Assembly (NCBI GenBank): GCA_023141985.1
Contig: JAGLKH010000072.1
Span: 1-8,599 of the forward strand
Length of the DNA stretch: 8,599 nucleotides
Reading direction: 5' to 3'
DNA from: Flavobacteriaceae bacterium
GTDB lineage: Bacteria > Bacteroidota > Bacteroidia > Flavobacteriales > Flavobacteriaceae
Positions 1 to 6,046 of the stretch are shown piece after piece. The position numbers were made by a program, and so were the translations under genes. Positions within the stretch are counted from its first letter, which is position 1. Each line of letters begins with the position of its first letter. The notes below the pieces were generated by a model. The model saw only the letters and a program-made list of their open reading frames with translations, was not told the DNA's origin and ran no database searches.

Positions 1-3000
1 ACAACAACATTTACTGCCTCTCAAGGTTTATTGTTGATGATTCCTAATATGTATAAAATAGCTGGCGAATTATTACCAACAGTTATTCATGTAGCGGCCA
101 GAACAATTGCAACCCATGCCCTTTCAATATTTGGTGATCATTCTGATGTTATGGCTACAAGACAAACAGGGTTTTCCATGTTATTTGGAGGCTCTGTTCA
201 AGAAGCAATGGACTTTGCTTTAATCTCTCAAGTAGCCACATTACGTTCAAGAATACCTTTTTTAAATATTTTTGATGGCTTTAGAACGTCTCATGAAATT
301 TCCAAAATAGATGCTATCCCTGATGATGTAATTAAAGCTATGATGCCTGAAGATAAAATCATGGATCATAAAAAAAGATCTTTAGATCCTGACCATCCTG
401 TTATAAGAGGGACATCTCAAAATCCGGATGTATTCTTTCAAGCACGAGAAGCAGCAAATTTATTTTATGAAAAAGTGCCTGAAATAGTTCAGAATACAAT
501 GGATGAATTTTATGAACACACAGGACGCAAATACAGTTTGTTTTATTATATAGGGCATCCGGAAGCGGAACGTGTAATAATAATTATGGGATCTGGTGAA
601 GGACCAGCAAGAGAGACGGTTGATACTATGGTAAATCAAAACGAAAAAGTAGGTGCCTTATTTGTACGCCTATTTAGACCATTCTCTATTAGTCACTTTA
701 TTGAAGAATTACCAAAATCGGTTAAAAAAATTGCTGTTTTAGATAGAACTAAAGAACCGGGAAGTACAGGTGAACCTCTATATCAAGATGTAGTAACTGC
801 ATTCGCAGAAAGCAATAGAAAAATGCCAGCAATAGTTGGTGGCCGTTACGGATTATCATCTAAAGAATTTACTCCTGCAATGGTAAAAGGGATTTACGAC
901 GAGTTAACAAAAGCAACTCCAAAAAATCATTTTACCATTGGCATTAATGATGATGTGAGCCATACCAGTTTAGCATATAACCCTGTATTTAGCACTAGTA
1001 AAAAAACCATTAACTGTATGTTTTATGGTTTAGGATCTGATGGTACAGTTGGTGCAAATAAAAACTCTATTAAAATTATTGGAGAGACTACAGATAATTA
1101 TGTACAGGGCTACTTTGTATATGATTCAAAAAAAGCAGGGGCCCAAACCATATCTCATTTGCGCTTTGGCCCAGAACCTATTTATTCTTCCTACTTAATA
1201 AATACCGCTGATTTTATTGCGTGTCACCAATTCAATTTTATTGAAAAATATGACATTCTGAAAAATATTAAAAAAGGAGGCACTTTCTTATTAAATTCTC
1301 CTTATTCAAATAAAGATATTTGGGATGTTTTACCACAAATAATGCAAGAAGAAATTATAGATAAAGAGTTAAATTTTTATGTTATTGACGCAACTAAAGT
1401 TGCTCATGAGGCAAAACTAGGTAAAAGAACAAATACAATATTACAAACGTGTTTCTTTGCCATCTCCGGAATATTACCAAAAGAAGAAGCCATTCAGAAA
1501 ATTAAAGATGCTATCATAAAATCTTATTCTCATAAAGGCGATAAAGTGGTACAAATGAACTTCAACGCTGTAGATAAATCATTAGAAAACCTTCAGCAAG
1601 TAATGTATTCTAAACGAATAACAACCGAAAAGCAATTAAAACCGATGATGACTGGAGATCCTGATCCTTTTGTGAAAGAAGTTTTAGGAATGATTTTAGC
1701 AGGTAAAGGAGATGAGCTTCCTGTAAGTGCTTTTCCTGTTGATGGTACTTTCCCAACAGGGACAACACAATATGAAAAAAGAGGCATAGCAGATTTTATT
1801 CCTGTTTGGGATGACGAAAATTTATGTACACAATGTAATAAGTGTGTTGCAATTTGTCCTCATGCAGCAATTAGAGCCACAGTTGTTTCTAATGAAGATT
1901 TAACAGGTGCACCTAAATCTTTAAAAACAGTGCCAGCAAAAGGAAGACCATTTAACAGCAAAACCGAATCTTATGTATTACAAGTTTCCCCAGAGGATTG
2001 TACAGGTTGTGATTTATGTGTCGCTGTTTGTCCGGCAATAAGTAAAGAGATAGATGATTTTAAATCTATTAATATGAGGAAAAAAATTGATGTAGATGTT
2101 GAAGAAAACATTAATTGGGACTACTTCATTAATCTTCCAAATTACGATCGAACTGCATTACAAATTACCAATGTAAAAGGGTCTCAATTTTTAGAGCCGT
2201 TATTTGAATTCTCAGGAGCTTGTTCCGGATGTGGAGAAACACCTTATATTAAATTATTAACTCAATTATATGGTGATAGTATTTTAATAGCAAATGCTAC
2301 GGGGTGCTCATCTATATATGGAGGTAACTTACCAACTACTCCGTACAAAACTAATAAATTTGGCAGAGGTCCTGCCTGGGCAAATTCACTATTTGAAGAT
2401 AATGCCGAGTTCGGTTTAGGTATGAAATTAGCTTTATCTAAAAAACAAGAAATAGCTGTTGATTTATTAAAGTCATTAGAGTTATTAGTTGGAAGTGAAA
2501 TAGTAGAAGCCATTTTAACTAATCCTGAAGAGACTGAAGCTCAAAAAGCTGAAAAGTTTAAACAAATTGAAACACTTAAAAAAACCTTAGCATATCTCGA
2601 TAATGACGTTGATGCTGTAAAATTAGATCAATTAACTGATTATCTCCGTAAAAAAGCGGTTTGGATTCTTGGTGGTGATGGTTGGGCTTATGATATAGGT
2701 TATGGTGGTGTAGATCATGTACTATCATCAGGTGAGGATATAAATATTATGGTGTTAGATACTGAAGTTTATTCTAATACAGGTGGACAGACCTCTAAAG
2801 CTACTCCTTTAGGAGCAAGTGCTAAATTTTCAGTTTCTGGTAAAAGAACAAGTAAAAAGAGTTTAGCATTACAAGCTATTTCTTACGAAAACGTATATGT
2901 AGCTCAAGTGGCTATGGGAGCAAAAGATTTACAAACGCTTAAAGCTATTGAAGAAGCTGCAGCTTATCCAGGACCGTCAATAATTATTGCCTATTCTCAT

Positions 3001-3288
3001 TGTGGTGAGCACGGTTACGACTTAAAATATGGAGCTACACAACAACAAAAAGCTGTTGAAACCGGGTATTGGCCGCTATTTAGATTTGACCCTTCTAAAC
3101 CAAAAGGCAAAAAGTTTAAGTTAGATTCTAAACCGCCAAGTGCACCATTAAGTGAGTTTATGTATAACGAAACACGTTTTACAAGAGTGGTTAAAGATGA
3201 TGCTGAATTAGGAGCTAAATTGCTTAAACAAGCGCAAGAAGAAGTAGAAACTAAATGGGAAAGATTAGAGCTTTTTAGAAGTATGTAA
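1..3288 (+). CDS. nifJ: Pyruvate:ferredoxin/flavodoxin oxidoreductase, 5'-truncated by window edge
   Basis: Catalyses CoA-dependent oxidative decarboxylation of pyruvate to acetyl-CoA and CO2, passing electrons to ferredoxin or flavodoxin in the cytoplasm. Frame 1 is open from base 1 (it begins TTTFTASQGL), so the TTG/ATG codons at 31-39 are internal. Aligned from memory to Desulfovibrio africanus PFOR, about 80 residues are missing, including the equivalents of Thr31 and Glu64; the pyruvate-contacting Arg114 equivalent is codon 100-102. Visible in order: the GLGSDGTVGANK motif (1027-1062); two 4Fe-4S ferredoxin motifs, CTQCNKCVAICP (1825-1860) and CTGCDLCVAVCP (1999-2034); the proximal cluster ligands, Cys at 2221, 2230, 2305 and 3001; and the thiamine diphosphate loop from GGDGWAYDIG (2671) to TEVYSN (ends 2778). 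There are 1095 codons here, so about 1175 residues in all, normal for single-chain PFOR and lacking the D. africanus C-terminal extension. The frame is intact. The family is certain; the physiological electron acceptor is not. Confidence 0.97.
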   Translation, partial: TTTFTASQGLLLMIPNMYKIAGELLPTVIHVAARTIATHALSIFGDHSDVMATRQTGFSMLFGGSVQEAMDFALISQVATLRSRIPFLNIFDGFRTSHEISKIDAIPDDVIKAMMPEDKIMDHKKRSLDPDHPVIRGTSQNPDVFFQAREAANLFYEKVPEIVQNTMDEFYEHTGRKYSLFYYIGHPEAERVIIIMGSGEGPARETVDTMVNQNEKVGALFVRLFRPFSISHFIEELPKSVKKIAVLDRTKEPGSTGEPLYQDVVTAFAESNRKMPAIVGGRYGLSSKEFTPAMVKGIYDELTKATPKNHFTIGINDDVSHTSLAYNPVFSTSKKTINCMFYGLGSDGTVGANKNSIKIIGETTDNYVQGYFVYDSKKAGAQTISHLRFGPEPIYSSYLINTADFIACHQFNFIEKYDILKNIKKGGTFLLNSPYSNKDIWDVLPQIMQEEIIDKELNFYVIDATKVAHEAKLGKRTNTILQTCFFAISGILPKEEAIQKIKDAIIKSYSHKGDKVVQMNFNAVDKSLENLQQVMYSKRITTEKQLKPMMTGDPDPFVKEVLGMILAGKGDELPVSAFPVDGTFPTGTTQYEKRGIADFIPVWDDENLCTQCNKCVAICPHAAIRATVVSNEDLTGAPKSLKTVPAKGRPFNSKTESYVLQVSPEDCTGCDLCVAVCPAISKEIDDFKSINMRKKIDVDVEENINWDYFINLPNYDRTALQITNVKGSQFLEPLFEFSGACSGCGETPYIKLLTQLYGDSILIANATGCSSIYGGNLPTTPYKTNKFGRGPAWANSLFEDNAEFGLGMKLALSKKQEIAVDLLKSLELLVGSEIVEAILTNPEETEAQKAEKFKQIETLKKTLAYLDNDVDAVKLDQLTDYLRKKAVWILGGDGWAYDIGYGGVDHVLSSGEDINIMVLDTEVYSNTGGQTSKATPLGASAKFSVSGKRTSKKSLALQAISYENVYVAQVAMGAKDLQTLKAIEEAAAYPGPSIIIAYSHCGEHGYDLKYGATQQQKAVETGYWPLFRFDPSKPKGKKFKLDSKPPSAPLSEFMYNETRFTRVVKDDAELGAKLLKQAQEEVETKWERLELFRSM

Positions 3289-3355
3289 ATATTTATATTT
3301 ATTAACTTTTAAAGCATTAATCTGAAAGCTAATAAATTATTAAATAAAAAATATT

Positions 3356-3412
3356 AAGGTTTGTTTTATAATGTTTTGCTTAATTACAAAACAGAAAAAG
3401 ACAAACCTTTTT
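3356..3412. terminator. Nested bidirectional terminator between convergent nifJ and nifU-like gene
   Basis: A perfect 9-bp outer stem, AAGGTTTGT (3356-3364) with ACAAACCTT (3401-3409), encloses a perfect 7-bp inner stem, TGTTTTG (3372-3378) with CAAAACA (3387-3393). The two stems are separated by symmetric 7-base internal loops, and the inner apical loop is 8 bases. On the plus strand the outer stem runs into CCTTTTT, which ends nifJ transcription. On the minus strand the stem starts directly after the nifU-like stop codon and is followed by a T-rich stretch (about 3340-3355). It plausibly serves both convergent transcripts. The rest of the 3289-3355 gap is AT-rich with nothing else recognisable. 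Confidence 0.75.
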
Positions 3413-3653
3413 ACACTTCAATATTTATTACTTGCTCAATTTGTGGAGCGTACTTTTTAATAATCATTTCAACACCAGATTTTAGTGTCATTTGATTAAC
3501 ACTACATCCAGCACAGGCACCTTCTAATTGTACTTTAACAAGTTTGTTGTCTTCAATAGAAATTAAAGAAATATTCCCGCCATCACTTTCTAAGAATGGT
3601 CGTATTTCTTCTAATGCTTTTTCAACATTTAATTTCAATTGTTCACTTGTCAT
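3411..3653 (-). CDS. NifU C-terminal-domain (Nfu-type) Fe-S scaffold/carrier protein
   Basis: An 80-residue cytoplasmic protein made only of the NifU C-terminal (Nfu) domain. Such proteins hold a [4Fe-4S] cluster between two monomers through a CxxC pair and deliver it to apo-enzymes. The motif is GACAGCSVNQMTLKSGVE, with Cys47 and Cys50 (codons 3513-3515 and 3504-3506). It is preceded by RPFLESDGGNISL, typical of the family. I chose the ATG at 3653 because the family starts at MTSE; a TTG at 3689 would add 12 lysine-rich residues and overlap mrp by 16 bases. With the ATG, the gene begins 20 bases after the mrp stop, so the two are probably co-transcribed. There is no N-terminal IscU-like or ferredoxin domain, so this is not full-length NifU. 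The PFOR next door, with three clusters, is a plausible client, but that is inference. Confidence 0.93.
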   Translation of the reverse strand: MTSEQLKLNVEKALEEIRPFLESDGGNISLISIEDNKLVKVQLEGACAGCSVNQMTLKSGVEMIIKKYAPQIEQVINIEV

Positions 3654-3673
3654 TTTAAATTTTTTAATTTTTT

Positions 3674-4801
3674 TTAAACCGTAGAACAACCTGCCATCGT
3701 TGTAATTTTTATAATTTCGGTTGGAGGCAAATCTTCATTACGTCTTACAAGTTCTTGAACTATATTTTGTGTTAACACCTCAAATGCTTTTGCTAAAGGT
3801 GTCTCTGTTTGTAATGCTGCCGGACGACCAATATCTCCTGCTTCACGAATACTTTGCACTAAAGGTATTTCTCCTAAAAAAGGAACTTGTAGGTCTTCTG
3901 CAAGATGCTTAGCGCCCTCTTTTCCAAAGATATAATATTTGTTATTTGGCAATTCTTCAGGAGTAAAAAACGCCATGTTTTCTATAATCCCTAAAACAGG
4001 GACATTAATACTTTCTTGTTTAAACATTGCCACTCCTTTTTTAGCATCTGCCAAAGCTACATTTTGAGGTGTGCTTACTATAACAGCTCCAGTTATAGGA
4101 AGCGATTGCATAATACTTAAGTGAATATCTCCGGTTCCTGGTGGTAAGTCTATTAAAAGAAAGTCTAATTCTTCCCAAGCAGCATCAAAAATCATTTGAG
4201 TCAATGCTTTTGCAGCCATTGGCCCACGCCAAACAACTGCTTGATTAGGTTGCGTAAAAAATCCTATTGAAAGAATTTTTACTCCATAATTTTCGACAGG
4301 TTTCATTTTAGATTTTCCATCAACATTAATTGCAAGAGGCCTTTCTGCCTCAACACCGAACATAATTGGGATCGATGGCCCATAAATATCGGCATCTAAA
4401 ACCCCAACCTTAAACCCCATTTTTGTTAGAGAAACTGCTAAATTAGCTGTAACTGTAGATTTACCAACACCTCCTTTACCGGAAGCAATAGCTATTATAT
4501 TTTGTATTCCGGGAATTGGATTTCCTTTAATTTCATTTGTAGGCTTGGTTGGTGCATCAACTTTAACGTTTACCGTTACTTTTGCCTTCTCATAAACTTT
4601 ATCATGTATCGTTTTCATGATATCTACTTCAGTTCTCTTTTTTGCCTGTAAACTTGGGTTAGCGATAGTTATATCTACAATGACCTCATCGCCAAAAGTG
4701 ATTACATTTTTTACTGCACTACTTTCAACCATATTTTGTCCTTCTCCAGGAACTGTAATAGTTTCTAACGCTTTGAGTATATCTTGTTTGTTTAGTTTCA
4801 T
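3674..4801 (-). CDS. mrp: Mrp/ApbC/NBP35-family P-loop ATPase, Fe-S cluster carrier, lacking the CxxC motif
   Basis: A 375-residue cytoplasmic ATPase of the Mrp/NBP35 family, whose members bind and transfer Fe-S clusters as dimers. Residues ~1-85 form a MIP18/DUF59 domain (ITVPGEGQNMVES, then DITIANPS). A deviant Walker A GKGGVGKST spans 108-116, the DADIYGPS segment 136-143, and the IDLPPGTGD region 217-225. Where ApbC and E. coli Mrp carry a CxxC after IIENM, this protein reads FFTPEELPNNKYY (278-290) with no cysteine. The only cysteine in the whole chain is Cys372 in the C-terminal tail TTMAGCSTV. As I recall, this layout is shared by Bacteroidota homologues, so it is probably not a mutation. 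The ATG at 4799-4801 is supported by the conserved N-terminus. It is the first gene of a two-gene unit with the nifU-like gene. Upstream lies a hairpin-rich leader. Confidence 0.94.
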   Translation of the reverse strand: MKLNKQDILKALETITVPGEGQNMVESSAVKNVITFGDEVIVDITIANPSLQAKKRTEVDIMKTIHDKVYEKAKVTVNVKVDAPTKPTNEIKGNPIPGIQNIIAIASGKGGVGKSTVTANLAVSLTKMGFKVGVLDADIYGPSIPIMFGVEAERPLAINVDGKSKMKPVENYGVKILSIGFFTQPNQAVVWRGPMAAKALTQMIFDAAWEELDFLLIDLPPGTGDIHLSIMQSLPITGAVIVSTPQNVALADAKKGVAMFKQESINVPVLGIIENMAFFTPEELPNNKYYIFGKEGAKHLAEDLQVPFLGEIPLVQSIREAGDIGRPAALQTETPLAKAFEVLTQNIVQELVRRNEDLPPTEIIKITTMAGCSTV

Positions 4802-4818
4802 GAAAAAATATTTTTTTC
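4802..4818 (-). promoter_or_regulatory. AT palindrome immediately upstream of the mrp start codon
   Basis: The 17 bases abutting the mrp ATG read, on the minus strand, GAAAAAA-ATA-TTTTTTC, a perfect 7-bp inverted repeat with a 3-base spacer. There is no Shine-Dalgarno match here, which is common in Bacteroidota, where A-rich leaders serve. A weak A-U hairpin could modulate access to the start codon, but in such AT-rich DNA it may be coincidental. Confidence 0.3.
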
Positions 4819-4840
4819 ATTTCCACGAAGGTGGAAATCT
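4817..4840. repeat. REP-like hairpin in the mrp leader
   Basis: A perfect 8-bp stem with a 4-base loop: ATTTCCAC (4819-4826), GAAG, GTGGAAAT (4831-4838). Read on the minus strand it is ATTTCCAC-CTTC-GTGGAAAT preceded by AG and followed by GA. This resembles short palindromic elements (CCTTCG centre, GGAA-ATGA tail) that I recall scattered through flavobacterial intergenic regions, hence the repeat call. On the minus strand it lacks a clean T-tract; on the plus strand CTTTTCTG follows, but no plus-strand gene enters from upstream. Copy number elsewhere in the genome would decide it. Confidence 0.5.
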
Positions 4841-4861
4841 TTTCTGATTAATCATTTAGAA

Positions 4862-4892
4862 TAAATTAAAAGACCTCAATTTTCATTGAGGT
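4862..4892 (-). terminator. Intrinsic terminator on the minus strand between the alkyltransferase-like gene and mrp
   Basis: On the minus strand a perfect 8-bp stem, ACCTCAAT / ATTGAGGT (4885-4892 and 4873-4880), closes a GAAA tetraloop of the stable GNRA type and is followed by CTTTTAATTTATT. That is a good intrinsic terminator for transcripts of the trmB operon, whose last gene stops at 5084, or for a short RNA begun in this gap. It lies about 70 bases upstream of the mrp ATG, so an mrp transcript started at the 4968-4975 element must read through it. Confidence 0.65.
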
Positions 4893-4905
4893 TAGTTCAA
4901 CTAAT

Positions 4906-4935
4906 TATTTTGAATGCGCTTCACTTTTCAAAATA
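4906..4935. other. Nine-base-pair inverted repeat in the mrp upstream gap
   Basis: TATTTTGAA (4906-4914) and TTCAAAATA (4927-4935) are perfect reverse complements around a 12-base spacer. A smaller palindrome, TTAGTTCAACTAA (about 4892-4904), sits between it and the terminator. It has no T-tract on either strand, so it is more likely an RNA structure element or a protein-binding site than a terminator. Whether it is functional is unknown. Confidence 0.45.
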
Positions 4936-4967
4936 GAGTTTCACTAATTTAGATTAATTCTAAAGTA

Positions 4968-4975
4968 CAAATATA
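4968..4975 (-). promoter_or_regulatory. Candidate minus-strand -7 promoter element upstream of mrp
   Basis: The minus strand reads TATATTTG, an exact fit to the Bacteroidota -7 consensus TAnnTTTG. The -33 position, 19-21 bases further upstream, has only a poor match (TTCA rather than TTTG). A transcript would start near 4962 and pass through the 9-bp stem and the terminator hairpin before reaching mrp. It is the only such element I find on this strand between the preceding gene and mrp, though AT-rich sequence makes chance matches likely. Confidence 0.35.
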
Positions 4976-5002
4976 CATCGAATTGTTTAAAAATTGAAGC
5001 AC

Positions 5003-5032
5003 TTGTATTGAAATGATTGATGATTATATTTG
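5003..5032 (+). promoter_or_regulatory. Candidate plus-strand promoter facing the 3' end of the alkyltransferase-like gene
   Basis: TTG at 5003-5005, a 19-base spacer and TATATTTG at 5025-5032 together fit the Bacteroidota TTG-N19-TAnnTTTG promoter. It points away from mrp into the antisense strand of the alkyltransferase-like gene, and there is no plus-strand gene for it to serve. It could be a chance match or produce an antisense RNA. Confidence 0.25.
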
Positions 5033-5083
5033 ATTAAGTTATTAGGCTCTAAATGTGAAGTTTCTTAGTCATTAAACTACATG

Positions 5084-5416
5084 CTATAACTCTTTTAAAG
5101 GATTCCAAAATACTATTTCAAAATCTTGAATTTGATTATTGATAACTATTATCCCTTCGCTTTCCAATAATTGTTGCATAAGGTTTGTGCCTTCAAAATG
5201 TTGTTTACCTGTAAGCAAACCGTTTCTATTTACAACACGATGTGCTGGCACATTATCCATGTTATACGAACCATTCATAGCATATCCAACCATTCTTGCA
5301 CTTCTTGCAGCACCTAAATAAGTGGCAATAGCTCCATAACTGGTAACTCTTCCGTAAGGAATTAATTTTGCTACTTCGTAAACTTTTTCAAAAAAATTTA
5401 AGGTTTTAGGGTTCAT
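5084..5416 (-). CDS. Alkyltransferase-like (ATL) protein, MGMT family with Cys replaced by Ala
   Basis: A 110-residue cytoplasmic DNA-binding protein of the O6-alkylguanine-DNA alkyltransferase family. The catalytic PCHRV is replaced by PAHRV (57-61), so it cannot accept alkyl groups. Family members of this kind (ATL) bind O6-alkylguanine, flip it out and hand the lesion to nucleotide excision repair. Conserved features remain: IPYGRVTSYGAIA (19-31), which carries the base-flipping tyrosine region, and SARMVGYAMNG (39-49), which carries the arginine finger. The N-terminal Ada/AGT domain is absent, as usual for ATLs. The ATG at 5414-5416 directly abuts the TAG stop of the LysE-family gene (5417-5419), so translation is probably coupled. 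It is the last gene of the trmB operon, with an intrinsic terminator about 190 bases beyond. The family is certain; the repair role is inferred from studied ATLs. Confidence 0.92.
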   Translation of the reverse strand: MNPKTLNFFEKVYEVAKLIPYGRVTSYGAIATYLGAARSARMVGYAMNGSYNMDNVPAHRVVNRNGLLTGKQHFEGTNLMQQLLESEGIIVINNQIQDFEIVFWNPLKEL

Positions 5417-6046
5417 CTATAATTCTTTGATGACATTGATTAAGGTAAAAATAGAAATGATTCCTGTAATTCCACCAATAATGTAATTCATGTTTTTTTG
5501 AGACGTTAATGGCTTATTCTTAATTTTATCAAAAAAGAAAATATACATATATAACATCACAAATGTTCCCATTGCAGATCCAACTACGTATGATGCTATA
5601 CTGGTTTTATCAAATTGTAACCATCCAAAAGACGCCAAAGTAATACTCATATATGCTTGATATGGAATTGGAAAAACATTAAGGCCAGATAAAAACATTC
5701 CAAAAAACAATCGACTGTGTTTACTTTTTGTATGCCTCTCTATGCTTGGCTTTATCTCCTTTTTTGCAATTAGCAAAAAGTAAATGGTAAATAAAACAAA
5801 AATAACTAAAGCAACACGTTGAAGGATTTCAATTATGTCTGGATGATTACTTAAGTACCTCGCAAATATTACTGCAATATAAGTTTGTATTAAAACCGTT
5901 ATACAAGCTCCAATAGAAAACATTATGCCTCTGTTATAACCTTCTTTTAAGCTAATTTTTGCCGCAGTCAAATTAAGTAATCCCGGAGGAATTACTCCTA
6001 TAAGTGCGATAAATAACCCTATAAAAAATATGAAAGTAATATTCAA
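5417..6046 (-). CDS. LysE-family exporter, six-helix membrane protein, TTG start
   Basis: A 209-residue inner-membrane protein of the LysE/RhtB-type amino-acid or metabolite exporters. Hydrophobic segments lie at about 2-24, 40-62, 74-95, 115-140, 148-172 and 186-206, with a charged cytoplasmic-type loop (96-113) in the middle. The first helix holds GVIPPGLLNLTAAK, where classical members have a PGPN-type motif, followed by ISLKEGYNRG; this is a divergent Bacteroidota version and the substrate cannot be told. The start must be the TTG at 6044-6046: an in-frame stop lies at 6053-6055 and the next methionine is residue 42, inside helix 2. TTG shares four bases (TTGA) with the trmB stop, and AAGGA sits three bases before it, within the trmB coding end. 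It is the middle gene of trmB-lysE-atl. Confidence 0.85.
   Translation of the reverse strand: MNITFIFFIGLFIALIGVIPPGLLNLTAAKISLKEGYNRGIMFSIGACITVLIQTYIAVIFARYLSNHPDIIEILQRVALVIFVLFTIYFLLIAKKEIKPSIERHTKSKHSRLFFGMFLSGLNVFPIPYQAYMSITLASFGWLQFDKTSIASYVVGSAMGTFVMLYMYIFFFDKIKNKPLTSQKNMNYIIGGITGIISIFTLINVIKEL

Larger units (their letters stand above)
4802..5083. other. Intergenic gap between alkyltransferase-like gene and mrp, structure-rich and gene-free
   Basis: No convincing open reading frame, tRNA or recognisable riboswitch lies in this 282-base gap. Its mrp-proximal half holds the AT palindrome, the REP-like hairpin, the GAAA-loop terminator and the 9-bp inverted repeat described separately. 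The distal half (4976-5083) is plain AT-rich DNA apart from the plus-strand promoter-like sequence. The compact stretch from about 4962 down to 4862 on the minus strand has the outline of a short promoter-to-terminator RNA unit. Confidence 0.5.

Noticed and set aside
31..39. Start of nifJ at 31-39
   Set aside because: The frame is open to base 1 and the codons before it encode the conserved TTTFTASQGL, so the gene is cut by the window edge rather than starting here.
1593..1787. Minus-strand 64-codon ORF inside nifJ
   Set aside because: Lies wholly within the conserved PFOR coding sequence on the opposite strand and has no recognisable domain.
2262..2513. Minus-strand 83-codon ORF inside nifJ
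   Set aside because: Antisense shadow of the PFOR cluster and thiamine-domain region, with no independent support.
3654..3689. N-terminal extension of the nifU-like gene from TTG at 3689
   Set aside because: The added residues are a lysine-rich translation of the AT-rich junction and would overlap mrp; the family begins at the ATG at 3653.
3721..3912. Plus-strand 63-codon ORF inside mrp
   Set aside because: Antisense to the well-conserved mrp C-terminal half; no motif or promoter.
4617..4847. Plus-strand 76-codon ORF spanning the mrp 5' end and leader
   Set aside because: Mostly antisense to the mrp N-terminal domain; the apparent hydrophobic start is a composition effect.
5139..5321. Plus-strand 60-codon ORF inside the alkyltransferase-like gene
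   Set aside because: Antisense shadow of a clearly conserved gene, though it lies downstream of the promoter-like sequence at 5003-5032.
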